Below are positions 13,072-22,245 of a stretch of DNA of 64,000 nt, piece after piece; the first letter of the stretch is position 1; every line of letters starts with the position of its first letter. The DNA lies in the NCBI GenBank assembly GCA_944385935.1, contig CALWZC010000008.1:1-64000 (forward strand), read 5' to 3'. The notes under the pieces were generated by a model. That model made no database searches, had not been told where the DNA came from, and saw only the letters and a program-made list of their open reading frames with translations. The DNA is from an uncultured Anaerofilum sp. (GTDB lineage Bacteria > Bacillota > Clostridia > Oscillospirales > Ruminococcaceae). The translations under genes and the position numbers were made by a program.

Positions 13072-14705
13072 TGGCACAAAAGAAAAAGCCGCCCGCTCCA
13101 TTGATACCGGCGGTGATATACGCCCGGTACTCCAGCAGCGGACAGCGTGAGGAAAGTATAGAGGGCCAGCTCAGAGAGTGCCACGAGTTCGCCCAGAGGA
13201 ACGGCCTCACGGTCGTGGGCGAATATGTAGACAAGGCACTCACCGGCCGATCGGACAAACGGCCAGACTTCCAACGTATGCTCCGGGACTGCGAGCGCGG
13301 CGTCTTTCAGGCCGTGATCTGCTGGAAAATGGATCGCTTTGCTCGTAACCGGTACGACTCGGCCATGTATAAGTACAAGCTGAAAAAGAACGGCGTCCGC
13401 ATATTCTACGCGAAGGAGTCGATCCCAGAGGGCCCGGAGGGCATTATTCTGGAGTCGGTCATGGAAGGGTACGCCGAGTATTACAGCGAAAACCTGAGCC
13501 AGAACGTGAAGCGCGGGTATTATGACAGCGCTCTGGAGCTCAAAACGCTGGGCCAGACTGTCCTCGGACTCAGGAAGGGCCCGGACGGCCGTTTCGAGAT
13601 TGATCCGGCCACGGCTCCGATCGTGCGCCGTATCTTTGAGGAATACGCAGCAGGCGAGCGGGCGAAGGATATATACACCAGACTGAACGCCGAAGGCTAC
13701 CGGACGAGCCGCGGCGGGCTGTTTAATAAAAATAGCCTGCGCCGGATCCTCCAGAACGAGAAGTACGTCGGCGTGTATGAATTTCGGGATATACGGGTAG
13801 AGGACGGGATCCCGGCCATTGTGGATCGGGAGCTGTTCGATCGGTGTCAGGGCATGGTGGAGAAGCACCACCGGGCACCGGCAGCAGACAGAGCCGTCAG
13901 CTTTCTACTCACCGCGAAGCTGTTCTGCGGCCACTGTGGCGAGCCCATGACGGGCGACGGCGGCACCAGCCGAACGGGCCGGGTATATAACTATTACACA
14001 TGCAACGGACGCCGGGCGCATAAATGCCAGAAGGAGCGGGCTCCGAAGGAATGGATCGAGCAGCTGGTGATCGACGAGCTCGTGGCCCTGATACACTCCG
14101 ACGACTTCGTGAACGAGGTCGCCGACAAGTGCATGGAGTACCAGCAGCGTGAGAAGGACGAGAGCGCCCTCCACGCCCTCGAAGCCCGGCAGAAGGAAAA
14201 TGAGAAGGCGATCCAGAATATGCTCGCAGCGATTGAGGCGGGGATCATAACGCCCAGCACGAAGTCGCGCCTCATGGAGCTGGAGGCAGAGCGGGCCCAG
14301 ATTGAGAAGGGGATCGCGCAGCAGCTTATAAGTGAGCCCACGCTGGAGCGGGATCAGGTGGTCTACTTTCTGGAGCGGTTCAGGGAAGGTGACGTCACCG
14401 ACGACGGGTACCGCGCTTTTCTGGTGGACACGTTTCTCAATGCGGCGTACCTCTACGACGACGACAAGCTGGTGCTGGTTCTCAATTACACCGGCGAGCG
14501 GTGCAAGGTGACGCTGGAGCTCGTAGAAAAGGCGGTTGAAGGTGATCCGGGCGGTTCGTGTTTCGCGCCGTCCGGCGCACCAAAAAACACCGTGAGCTTT
14601 TTCGCTTCACGGTGTTTTTTATGTCTTTATTTGCTTTTTATCTATATCTGTCTTTTTCTACTACACTTTCCATATTTGACAAAGATATTTTTCACCCATA
14701 TATAA
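13071..14705 (+). CDS. Large serine recombinase (integrase)
   Basis: 544 residues. The resolvase domain (about 12-160) has AVIYARYSSSGQREESIEGQ with the nucleophile Ser, then DKALTGRSDKRPDF and WKMDRFARNRYDS. The recombinase domain follows (GLRKGPDGRFEIDP, YRTSRGGLFNKNSLRRIL). Next is a zinc ribbon (CGHCGEPMTGDG ... CNGRRAHKC) and a coiled coil (residues about 360-425). It inserts and excises the element. The expected end is near residue 500; the last 45 residues are read from AT-rich DNA across a terminator hairpin and are very hydrophobic (RCFLCLYLLFIYICLFLL). The original stop was probably lost or replaced at the attachment junction. Confidence 0.92.
   Translation: MAQKKKPPAPLIPAVIYARYSSSGQREESIEGQLRECHEFAQRNGLTVVGEYVDKALTGRSDKRPDFQRMLRDCERGVFQAVICWKMDRFARNRYDSAMYKYKLKKNGVRIFYAKESIPEGPEGIILESVMEGYAEYYSENLSQNVKRGYYDSALELKTLGQTVLGLRKGPDGRFEIDPATAPIVRRIFEEYAAGERAKDIYTRLNAEGYRTSRGGLFNKNSLRRILQNEKYVGVYEFRDIRVEDGIPAIVDRELFDRCQGMVEKHHRAPAADRAVSFLLTAKLFCGHCGEPMTGDGGTSRTGRVYNYYTCNGRRAHKCQKERAPKEWIEQLVIDELVALIHSDDFVNEVADKCMEYQQREKDESALHALEARQKENEKAIQNMLAAIEAGIITPSTKSRLMELEAERAQIEKGIAQQLISEPTLERDQVVYFLERFREGDVTDDGYRAFLVDTFLNAAYLYDDDKLVLVLNYTGERCKVTLELVEKAVEGDPGGSCFAPSGAPKNTVSFFASRCFLCLYLLFIYICLFLLHFPYLTKIFFTHI
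14582..14620 (+). terminator. Terminator at the right end of the element
   Basis: Fourteen-base perfect stem AAAAAACACCGTGA / TCACGGTGTTTTTT around a short loop, ending in T6. It lies inside the nominal end of the recombinase frame. GC content falls sharply here, so the element/chromosome junction is within or just after it. Confidence 0.8.
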
Positions 14706-14708
14706 AAA

Positions 14709-14743
14709 ACGCTCTGCCAAATCTTGTGGCAGAGCGTAATTTT
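14709..14743. terminator. Bidirectional terminator
   Basis: ACGCTCTGCC / GGCAGAGCGT stem with T-rich flanks on both strands (AATTTTTTATG rightward, TTTTTTATA leftward). It closes the leftward murD operon whose last stop is at 14744. Confidence 0.85.
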
Positions 14744-16006
14744 TTATGCAAAAAATGCCTTTTGTACCCCCAACAAAACTCCTGCTCTGCTGGCAGCAAA
14801 ATTCAAACCACCTTGCAAATATGCAGTATAGGGAGGCCTAACAGGAGCATCACAGCTCAATTCAATGCTACTTCCCAAAGTAAAAGCACCAGCAGCCATA
14901 ATCACTTGGTCAGTATACCCCGGCATGGCGTAAGGCTCAGGGGTAACAAAACTGTCCACTGGGCTGCCTGCCTGAATTCCTTGACACAAAGCACACAAGG
15001 CTTTCTCACTTTTTGTTTCAATGCTGGTAATAATATCGTTCCTATCCTCTTTATAGAAAGGTGTGGCATGGTACCCCATCAGTTCAAACAAGCAACTTGC
15101 ATAAATGCTGGTTTTTAGAGCCTCCGCAGTCACACCGGGCGCATAGTACAACCCTAAATACATTTGACGGAGGGTATCCAAAGTGCAGCCCAGTTCACGA
15201 CCAGTACCCGGACAAGTCAAACGATGAGCACACTTTTCCACCAAAGAATGTTTTCCTGCAATGTATCCCCCTGTGGGTGCAATGCCACCGCCGGGATTTT
15301 TAATCAAACTACCCACAATCAAATCTGCTCCTACACTGGTAGGCTCTGCAATCTGGGTAAATTCTCCATAACAGTTGTCTACCATCACCACAATATTGGG
15401 GTTTGCTGTTTTGGCAGTTTGAATCACCTTTTCTATGGTTTTCAAATCAAAGGCGGAACGATTGGAATACCCTCGGCTGCGCTGAATATGGCATACAGTA
15501 GCATGAGGGGCTTTTTGTGCAATCAACTCATAATCCGGCTGACCCTCCTCGGTCAAAGGTGCTTCATCATAGTTTACCCCATATTCTGCCAGACTTCCAT
15601 AGCCTTGCTCTTTGGTATCTCCCAACCCAATTACACCTTCTAGTGTGTCATAAGGTCGGCCAGTAGCAGCAAGGAGGGTATCTCCCATTCTCAACAATCC
15701 AAATAGAGCTACAGTCAAAGCATGGGTTCCCGACAAAAAATGACTGCGGCACAAAGCATCCTCTGCGCCCATCACAGTGGCAAACACTTGGTCTAATTTG
15801 TCCCGTCCAGAGTCATCATACCCATAGCCTGTGCTTCCCACCAAATGGGTAGAGGATACACCACACTCTGTAAATGCTTTCAGCATTTTCACCTGATTAT
15901 ACTCTTGAATGGCATGGATTTTTTCAAACTCTGGTTTGCAAAGCTCCATGGCTTTTTTGTCCAGTTCCAGTAACTCTGGGCAAATATCAAAAAATGTTTC
16001 AATCAT
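14744..16006 (-). CDS. Methionine gamma-lyase-family PLP enzyme (aluminium-resistance-protein type)
   Basis: 420 residues from ATG, eight bases after AAGGAG. A fold-type-I PLP enzyme of the family called aluminium resistance protein or YnbB: HLVGSTGYGYDDSGRDKL, SHFLSGTHALTVALFGLL for cofactor phosphate binding, VMVDNCYGEF with the PLP-nitrogen Asp, and GSLIKNPGGG with the Schiff-base Lys. These enzymes are related to cystathionine lyases and are thought to cleave methionine or similar sulfur amino acids; the substrate has not been read from the sequence. It is the last gene of a leftward operon with a GNAT gene and murD. Confidence 0.85.
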   Translation of the reverse strand: MIETFFDICPELLELDKKAMELCKPEFEKIHAIQEYNQVKMLKAFTECGVSSTHLVGSTGYGYDDSGRDKLDQVFATVMGAEDALCRSHFLSGTHALTVALFGLLRMGDTLLAATGRPYDTLEGVIGLGDTKEQGYGSLAEYGVNYDEAPLTEEGQPDYELIAQKAPHATVCHIQRSRGYSNRSAFDLKTIEKVIQTAKTANPNIVVMVDNCYGEFTQIAEPTSVGADLIVGSLIKNPGGGIAPTGGYIAGKHSLVEKCAHRLTCPGTGRELGCTLDTLRQMYLGLYYAPGVTAEALKTSIYASCLFELMGYHATPFYKEDRNDIITSIETKSEKALCALCQGIQAGSPVDSFVTPEPYAMPGYTDQVIMAAGAFTLGSSIELSCDAPVRPPYTAYLQGGLNFAASRAGVLLGVQKAFFA

Positions 16007-16009
16007 TAC

Positions 16010-16750
16010 TTATTCTCCTTTGCAGGTAATACACCATTTTTCTTTGGTAACAAAACCTGCTCTTTTATAAAATTCCTCTTTTTCTGTACTGCACAGCAAA
16101 GCAACTTTATTCCCCTGCCTATGCAGCTCTTTTCCCAAAGCACCACACAAAGCACTGCCAATGCCTTTGTTGCGAAACTCCAGCAAAGTCACAACCTCTG
16201 CCAGATACGCCCATCCATTCGCAATGGCATATGCTCCGGCAGTTGCCACAAACTTTTGTTCCATGATAGCCGCCCACACTGTGGCAACCGAATGGTTTCG
16301 TTTGGTGCACAATTCTGAATAGAAATCCTCTGTATTTCTTCCAGAAATTCCTTCGCTTTCCAGTAATTTTACCACATCCATTGCACTGGGAGAAACATCT
16401 ATTTCTATTCCTTGGGGCAAATGCGGCACAAATTCACTTCCAATATACTCCATCTGATACATGGTTCTCTGCTTTTTCCATCCCCATGGCACAGTGTTCT
16501 TGCTCAGCAATCTCTCTATGCCCAAAAATTCCAGCAGACAGGCAAGTTCCTCTGATTCTGCACCACCCACTAAAAAAGCATCCCTGCCCCGCAGCATCAA
16601 AGCTCCTTCCTCGCATAGATAGAAATGCAGCCAATTTTGCTTTTCCACAAATAGCCAGCTATTCACTTCCAACAGGGTTCCAATGCCCGGGCTATTTCTT
16701 GCAAGGGAGATATATTGCTCTAGCGTTTCTTTTTTCAGTGCAGAAATCAA
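16010..16750 (-). CDS. GNAT-family N-acetyltransferase
   Basis: 246 residues from a TTG that overlaps the murD stop (TTGA). The C-terminal 110 residues are a GNAT fold: AYLAEVVTLLEFRNKGIGSALCGALGKEL includes the acetyl-CoA pyrophosphate motif R-x2-G-I-G, and LLCSTEKEEFYKRAGF follows. The N-terminal half (LHFYLCEEGALMLRGRDAFL) is a separate, unassigned alpha/beta part. The acceptor is unknown. Translational coupling to murD does not prove a role in wall synthesis. Confidence 0.78.
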   Translation of the reverse strand: MISALKKETLEQYISLARNSPGIGTLLEVNSWLFVEKQNWLHFYLCEEGALMLRGRDAFLVGGAESEELACLLEFLGIERLLSKNTVPWGWKKQRTMYQMEYIGSEFVPHLPQGIEIDVSPSAMDVVKLLESEGISGRNTEDFYSELCTKRNHSVATVWAAIMEQKFVATAGAYAIANGWAYLAEVVTLLEFRNKGIGSALCGALGKELHRQGNKVALLCSTEKEEFYKRAGFVTKEKWCITCKGE

Positions 16751-18141
16751 AGTTGGTTCACCAATTCCTTAAAGTGTTTTCCCCGCACCTCAAAATTGGG
16801 ATACTTGTCAAAGCTAGCAGATGCAGGAGAGAGAGATACAATATCCCCTTGTTTTGCAATGTTGTATGCAATTTCAACTGCCTCTTTCATATCAGAGGCA
16901 TGGTGTATTTTTAACCCACTTTGCTCAAATCCATCACAGGCACAAACTGCCTTCTCAATTACAGGTGCAGTGTCACCCATCAGAATCAATTCTTTTACAT
17001 GTTCCAAAATTTCTGGTGCTAAAGGCTCATAGGGAATATGTTTGTCATATCCTCCGGCAATCAAAATAATTTTTTGGTCAAAACTGCGCAGCCCTGCAAT
17101 GGTTCGGGTAGGGCTGGAAGCGATGGAATCATTATACCACTGTACACCATTCAACAGCCTTACCGGTTCAATACGATGTTCCACCCCTGTAAAGGTACGG
17201 GCAACTTGGGCAATATTTTCCACCGACACTATTCCCCATACTGCGGCAGAAGCAGCAAGCAAGTTTTCAATGTTGTGCAATCCCCGCAGTTTTACCTCTT
17301 TTTGCGAAACAATTGGAACTATCTGGCCATCCTTTGCCATACACAACATTCCGTCCTCTCGCAAAAATGCGCCATTGTCAATGGGATTTAATCGAGTAAA
17401 CCAACAAAATTCCCCTTGCACATCCTCCTGCATCTTTCGTGTCACAGGGTTTTCATATCCCAGCACAGCCTTTCCTTCTTTGGATTGATACAGCAAAATA
17501 TTTCTTTTTGCGTCAATATATTCTTGCATATCTTTGTGATGGTCTAGGTGATTGGGTGTCACATTGGTAACTACGGCAATTTCAGGGCTTTGTTTCATGC
17601 TGATAAGCTGAAAGCTGGACAACTCCACCACAGCAACATCCTTTGGTGCAATTTCTCCTACAATAGGCAGCAGTGCTCTCCCAATATTGCCACCCAAATG
17701 AACAGTTTTCCCCTGTTGTTCCAGCATAGCTGCAATAAGGCTGGTGGTGGTAGTTTTTCCATCGGAGCCAGTTACTGCAATTTTTTTGCAAGGGCACAGA
17801 CGGAAAAACAATTCCATTTCACTGGTAATTTCTACACCAGATTCTTTTGCTTGTTGCAATTCAGGGGTATAATATTCAAATCCCGGTGTGCGCAAAATCA
17901 TGTCTTGCCCCATAAAACCATTCATGTAATCTTTACCCAAACTCAATTTTACATGGTTTTCCTTTAGCACTTGGGCATATTCCCCAAATTCTTCCACCGA
18001 TTTCTTTTTATCACACAAGGTCACTATAGCCCCCAGTTGGCTGAATAGCGGAATAAGCTGTTTATGGCTTACCCCTGCACCAATAAAGGCAACCTTTTTC
18101 CCTTCCACCAACTGTTTTAGCTGCAAAACTTGCTGTTCCAT
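16747..18141 (-). CDS. murD: UDP-N-acetylmuramoyl-L-alanine:D-glutamate ligase (MurD)
   Basis: 464 residues, the usual MurD length. The N-terminal Rossmann-like domain starts KKVAFIGAGVSHKQ. The central ATPase domain has the Mur P-loop VTGSDGKTTTTSL, then ELSSFQL and TNVTPNHLDHH, with the His and Asp of the Mur signature. The C-terminal domain has VEHRIEPV, WYNDSIASSPTRT and SPASASFDKYPNFEVRG. It adds D-Glu to the cytoplasmic peptidoglycan precursor. Unusually it is outside a dcw cluster, heading an operon with a GNAT and a PLP enzyme. Confidence 0.95.
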   Translation of the reverse strand: MEQQVLQLKQLVEGKKVAFIGAGVSHKQLIPLFSQLGAIVTLCDKKKSVEEFGEYAQVLKENHVKLSLGKDYMNGFMGQDMILRTPGFEYYTPELQQAKESGVEITSEMELFFRLCPCKKIAVTGSDGKTTTTSLIAAMLEQQGKTVHLGGNIGRALLPIVGEIAPKDVAVVELSSFQLISMKQSPEIAVVTNVTPNHLDHHKDMQEYIDAKRNILLYQSKEGKAVLGYENPVTRKMQEDVQGEFCWFTRLNPIDNGAFLREDGMLCMAKDGQIVPIVSQKEVKLRGLHNIENLLAASAAVWGIVSVENIAQVARTFTGVEHRIEPVRLLNGVQWYNDSIASSPTRTIAGLRSFDQKIILIAGGYDKHIPYEPLAPEILEHVKELILMGDTAPVIEKAVCACDGFEQSGLKIHHASDMKEAVEIAYNIAKQGDIVSLSPASASFDKYPNFEVRGKHFKELVNQL

Positions 18142-18204
18142 ACCAAACCCCCACGGTTTATTTCAAAAATTCCCCATTTTTCCAAAATAGGGTTGAACGA
18201 ATCC

Positions 18205-18233
18205 ATTATACTGCAAAGGCACAATGGTTGCAA
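18205..18233 (-). promoter_or_regulatory. murD promoter
   Basis: On the - strand TTGCAA, 17 bases, TATAAT, about 65 bases upstream of the murD ATG. Confidence 0.7.
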
Positions 18234-18328
18234 TGCAAACGACAGCCTACCCATTTATTTGCTGTTTTCTTTGCAATGTTGGCATAAAAAAACAATAGAA
18301 AATTCACGAAGTTTGGCGGTTAACACAC

Positions 18329-18357
18329 TTGTACATCAGGTCTGTGCATGGTACAAT
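18329..18357 (+). promoter_or_regulatory. glnN promoter
   Basis: TTGTAC, 17 bases, TACAAT, with a 40-base leader ending in AGGAGG. No GlnR-like palindrome is evident in the 264-bp gap to murD. Confidence 0.65.
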
Positions 18358-18405
18358 ATTTCCGACCGTTTATTTAAGCACCCATAGAAAAGAGGAGGAA
18401 CCATT

Positions 18406-20499
18406 TTGAGCACTAACGCAGAACATTTCGGCCATTTTGGCTGTAACGCCTTTGATGACAGAGTGATGCGCCAGCGACTTCCGCTGGATATTTACGAGAG
18501 CATCCGCCGCATTCGGGATGATGGATGTGAATGGGACCCCAAAGTGGCCGATGCTGTTGCAGACGCTATGAAAACATGGGCCATTGAGTTGGGTGCTACC
18601 CACTATATTCACTGGTTTAGCCCCATGACTGGTATCGGAAGCGGCAAACATGACAGTTTCATTGATGGAACCAATGCCGGCAGCCCCATTATCAAATTTA
18701 ACGGCAAAATGCTTTCCAAAGGCGAAAGCGATGCGTCCAGCTTCCCCTCTGGTGGCTTGCGTGCCACCTTTGAGGCTCGTGGTTATACCACATGGGATCC
18801 CACTTCTCCCGCTTTTGTGCTGGGAACCACATTGTATATCCCCACCGCCTTTTGTGCCTATACTGGTGAGGCCCTTGACCAAAAAACCCCTGTTCTCCGT
18901 TCCAATCAAGCATTAAATAAACAGTGCCTGCGCATGCTGCGAGCATTGGGGGACACCGAAACTGTTTCGGTACAGGCTACTGTTGGAGCAGAGCAAGAAT
19001 ATTTCCTAGTAGACAAGGCTCTTTTTGACCGCCGTCTGGATTTGAAAGTAGCTGGCCACACCCTGCTGGGAGCAAAGCCCCCCAAAGGCCAAGAAATGGA
19101 AGACCACTACTATGGCTCCATCAATGAGCGTGTTCGTGCCTTTATGCGAGAACTGGACGATGAACTGTGGGCTTTGGGCATTCCTGCAAAAACCGAACAC
19201 AACGAAGTTGCCCCCGGTCAGTATGAGCTGGCAAGTGTATATGCCACTGCAAATATTGCCTGTGACCACAACCAAATCATGATGGAGCTCATGCGTAAGG
19301 TTGCCCTGCGTCATGGCATGGCATGTCTGCTCCATGAAAAACCCTTTGCCGGAATTAACGGCAGCGGCAAGCACAACAACTGGAGTCTGGTTACTTCTAA
19401 CGGAAAAAATCTCCTAGACCCCACCGATGAACCTGCGGAAAATCTTCCCTTCTTGGTTTCCTTGTGTGCTGTCCTCACTGCTGTGGATGACTACGCCGAC
19501 CTGTTGCGCCTTTCTGCCACCTGTCCCGGCAATGAGTTTCGTCTAGGAGGCGGCGAGGCTCCTCCTGCCATTATTTCTGTATTCCTAGGTGACCCCTTAG
19601 AGCAGCTTATTGCTGGCATTGCCGAAGGTCATGCCCCCGGCAAAAGCGAGCGTTCTCATCTACTCACAGGCGTAAAAAGTCTGCCTTTGCTGATGTTGGA
19701 CGACAACGACCGCAACCGCACCAGCCCCTTTGCTTTCACTGGCAATAAATTTGAATTTCGTATGGTTGGCTCCAGCCAAAACATTGGTTTGGCAAATGCT
19801 GTTTTGGGTGCTGCTGTTGCTGACACCATGCGCCGTTTTGCTCAAATGCTGGAAGAAGCTGAAAATAAATCTGCCTGTGTCTATGGCATTGTAAAAGAAA
19901 CCTACGAAAAGCATAAAAGAATCATCTTCAATGGTAATAACTACTCTTTTGAGTGGGCAAACGAAGCAAAACGCCGTGGATTGCCCAATCTTGCCACTAT
20001 GGTAGACGCTGCCGAAGCCTTTGTAGAGGACAAGAACATCCAAATGTTCGAGCGCACCCATGTATTCACTGCCTCCGAATGCCGCAGCCGCCACGAAATC
20101 ATGCTGGAAAGCTACTCCAAAACCATCCACATTGATGCCTCTGTTATGCTGGAAATGGTAGAGCGCAGCATTTTACCCGCCGCAATGAAAACTTTGGGAG
20201 AAAATGCCCAAACCGCACAAACCTTGCAGGCCATCCATGTAAATTGCGAAACTGCTTTGTCCACTGTACAAAAGCTGTCTACACTCATTGACCGAGTAGC
20301 TGACCTTTCTGCACAGCTTTCCAAAGCCTTGGCGAACATTCCCCACAATGGCGATGCAAGAGAAACTGCTCTGGCATTCCGCAGCCTTGCCTCTCATGAA
20401 ATGAGCCGTTTGCGCTGTGCTGCCGACCAGTTGGAGGAAGCAATGCCCGAACAGGCATGGCCCATCCCCGGATACAGCGAGTTGCTGTTTGACCTGTAA
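18406..20499 (+). CDS. glnN: Type III glutamine synthetase
   Basis: 697 residues from TTG with AGGAGG six bases upstream; the length fits GSIII (about 700 residues), far longer than GSI. Family landmarks are ELGATHYIHWFSPMTG, KHDSFIDG, the catalytic-domain block VGAEQEYFLVD, EHNEVAPGQYELA, the ATP-loop sequence KPFAGINGSGKHNNWSL, and a GGGEAPPAIISVFLGD segment. It makes glutamine from glutamate and ammonia in the cytoplasm, the key ammonia-assimilation step in many anaerobes. It is transcribed alone, between its own promoter and a terminator. Confidence 0.95.
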   Translation: MSTNAEHFGHFGCNAFDDRVMRQRLPLDIYESIRRIRDDGCEWDPKVADAVADAMKTWAIELGATHYIHWFSPMTGIGSGKHDSFIDGTNAGSPIIKFNGKMLSKGESDASSFPSGGLRATFEARGYTTWDPTSPAFVLGTTLYIPTAFCAYTGEALDQKTPVLRSNQALNKQCLRMLRALGDTETVSVQATVGAEQEYFLVDKALFDRRLDLKVAGHTLLGAKPPKGQEMEDHYYGSINERVRAFMRELDDELWALGIPAKTEHNEVAPGQYELASVYATANIACDHNQIMMELMRKVALRHGMACLLHEKPFAGINGSGKHNNWSLVTSNGKNLLDPTDEPAENLPFLVSLCAVLTAVDDYADLLRLSATCPGNEFRLGGGEAPPAIISVFLGDPLEQLIAGIAEGHAPGKSERSHLLTGVKSLPLLMLDDNDRNRTSPFAFTGNKFEFRMVGSSQNIGLANAVLGAAVADTMRRFAQMLEEAENKSACVYGIVKETYEKHKRIIFNGNNYSFEWANEAKRRGLPNLATMVDAAEAFVEDKNIQMFERTHVFTASECRSRHEIMLESYSKTIHIDASVMLEMVERSILPAAMKTLGENAQTAQTLQAIHVNCETALSTVQKLSTLIDRVADLSAQLSKALANIPHNGDARETALAFRSLASHEMSRLRCAADQLEEAMPEQAWPIPGYSELLFDL

Positions 20500-20544
20500 T
20501 TGTATTTGCCCACACTGGGCAAATGGATATGCCTAACCGTGTTT

Positions 20545-20577
20545 CGGCGGAAGTCTTTTGGCTTCCGCCGTGCTTTT
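20545..20577 (+). terminator. glnN terminator
   Basis: CGGCGGAAG / CTTCCGCCG stem with an eight-base loop followed by TGCTTTT. An imperfect TTTGCCC/GGGCAAA hairpin lies just before it. Confidence 0.75.
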
Positions 20578-20630
20578 GCATAAATGGTGTGCATATACTT
20601 CCTTATACTTCTCTGAAAGGAGGCTCCCTC

Positions 20631-22181
20631 GTGCGCCGTTTTATTTGCCTGTTGCTGGTTTTTTCTATGGTCACTCTATTGGGTATCAGCTTGTCTGGTT
20701 GTGGGGGAAAGGAACTGATAACCTTTACTTGGCAGGTAGACTCCATGCCCCAAAGTTTAGACCCTCAGCTGGCCGAGTCTGTTTGCGAGCGAACCGCCGC
20801 CGAACATCTGTTCCGTGGTCTGATGATGTTAGACGAAAACGGACAGCCTGTTGTAGACTGTGCCGAAAGCTATACCATCTCCGCCGACCAGCTAACATAT
20901 ACCTTTACCCTAAAAGACGACCTTTTTTTCCATTCCTACGAAAAAGACAGTCAACCGGTTCCCCTTTCTGCCAAAGATTTTGTTTTTGGCATTACCAGAG
21001 TATTTCTGCCTGATACCTTCTCCCCCTATGCCCAACAGCTTTCGGGAATTGCAGGCAGCAGTGATGTGCTGGCTGGAGGCGACCCCTCCCTTTTGGGAAT
21101 TTCTGCCCCCGACGATAAAACTGTCATCATTCGCCTTTCTGCACCCGATGAAACTTTCCTTACAAAACTCTGTTGTCCCGGTGCCATGCCCTGTAATGAA
21201 GAATTTTTCCGTTCTACCAAAGGTTCCTATGGTCTTTCCTCCAAACAGCTTTTGACCAATGGTGACTTTCAGCTTTACAACTGGGCAGAACAAGGAGTAT
21301 TTCTCCGCCGACAGGATGCCCCTGCCTTTGCGGTGAATAATCTCCGTTTGGTTTTGGCAGACCCCCACGAACCTGTAGTAGGGCTGGAGGCATTGCAGGA
21401 AGGTGTTGTTACAGGTACAGAATACCGTGGAGAAATTCCAGATGGTTACACCGCCCAAAGTTTTTCTGATACCCTCTGGGCACTGATATTCAACTGCAAC
21501 GAACCACAACTTGCTAATCTGGCGATACGCCAAAGCATTGGGCAGCTTGTCCACCAAAGCCTAGGGGTTCAACTTCCCATTTCTACCTTTTCCAGTGCAA
21601 ATGGAATCCTCTCCCCTGCGCTGCCCCTTCCAGACGGAAGCGGCCATCAAGAACAGGCCATTTCTTCTTTTGGCGAACCCTTGCAACTCTACCAGCAGGG
21701 ACTTTCTGCTTTACAGCAAAACAAACTGAGTGGTATCACTGTTCTTTTACCCCAACAAGAGGAAATTGTACACGCATTTGAAAACACAAACCAGCTTTTA
21801 CAAAAGGAACTGGCAGCTTTCTTCTCTTTGCAGCAACTTCCCGAAGAAGAACTCAGCCAAAAGGTTGCATCAGGAGATTTCTCCATTGCTTTGGTTCCCC
21901 TTTCTCCCAAAAGCAGCGAAGGTTCCGAGTTTCTGCAACAAATTTTAGACCTCTGCTCCCTGCCCTCCACTTCTTCTTTGCAAGCATTGGAGGACACCAC
22001 TCTTTCTGCCTCCCAAAGAAAAGACTACACTTTGTCAGCAGAGCAAGAGGTTTTACAGCAAGCCGGCATTGTTCCTGTGTGGTTCGAGCAACGCTCCTTC
22101 CTTACCAGAAGTGGATGGTCAGGGATTATCTATTCTCCCTTTGGCCCCCGTCTAAATCTCCGCAACGCCACATTCCAATAA
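20631..22181 (+). CDS. Peptide/oligopeptide ABC transporter substrate-binding lipoprotein
   Basis: 516 residues from GTG with AAAGGAGG upstream; the longer frame reaching 20523 crosses the glnN terminator. A type II signal peptide ends in the lipobox LSGCGGK (Cys about residue 24). The mature part has the family-5 binding-protein start FTWQVDSMPQSLDPQLAES, then AEHLFRGLMMLDENGQ, YTFTLKDDLFFH and AKDFVFGITRVF. It should capture peptides outside the membrane. No permease or ATPase genes adjoin it, so it must work with a transporter encoded elsewhere. The C-terminal 150 residues diverge from the DppA/OppA pattern. Confidence 0.85.
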   Translation: MRRFICLLLVFSMVTLLGISLSGCGGKELITFTWQVDSMPQSLDPQLAESVCERTAAEHLFRGLMMLDENGQPVVDCAESYTISADQLTYTFTLKDDLFFHSYEKDSQPVPLSAKDFVFGITRVFLPDTFSPYAQQLSGIAGSSDVLAGGDPSLLGISAPDDKTVIIRLSAPDETFLTKLCCPGAMPCNEEFFRSTKGSYGLSSKQLLTNGDFQLYNWAEQGVFLRRQDAPAFAVNNLRLVLADPHEPVVGLEALQEGVVTGTEYRGEIPDGYTAQSFSDTLWALIFNCNEPQLANLAIRQSIGQLVHQSLGVQLPISTFSSANGILSPALPLPDGSGHQEQAISSFGEPLQLYQQGLSALQQNKLSGITVLLPQQEEIVHAFENTNQLLQKELAAFFSLQQLPEEELSQKVASGDFSIALVPLSPKSSEGSEFLQQILDLCSLPSTSSLQALEDTTLSASQRKDYTLSAEQEVLQQAGIVPVWFEQRSFLTRSGWSGIIYSPFGPRLNLRNATFQ

Positions 22182-22194
22182 TTTCGTAAAAAAT

Positions 22195-22241
22195 AGGACT
22201 TTGCACAAGAGAGCATTTCTCCTGTTGCAAAGTCCTTTTTA
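22195..22241. terminator. Terminator between convergent genes
   Basis: AGGACTTTGCA / TGCAAAGTCCT stem with a 20-base loop that itself holds a small GAGA/TCTC stem, then T5. It serves the lipoprotein gene and may also serve mrp, whose stop lies just to the right. Confidence 0.75.
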
Positions 22242-22245
22242 TTGC

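Noticed and set aside
1..14705. A diversity-generating-retroelement reverse transcriptase
   Set aside because: No frame with the YxDD motif or RT fold was found; the candidate target gene is reported without it.
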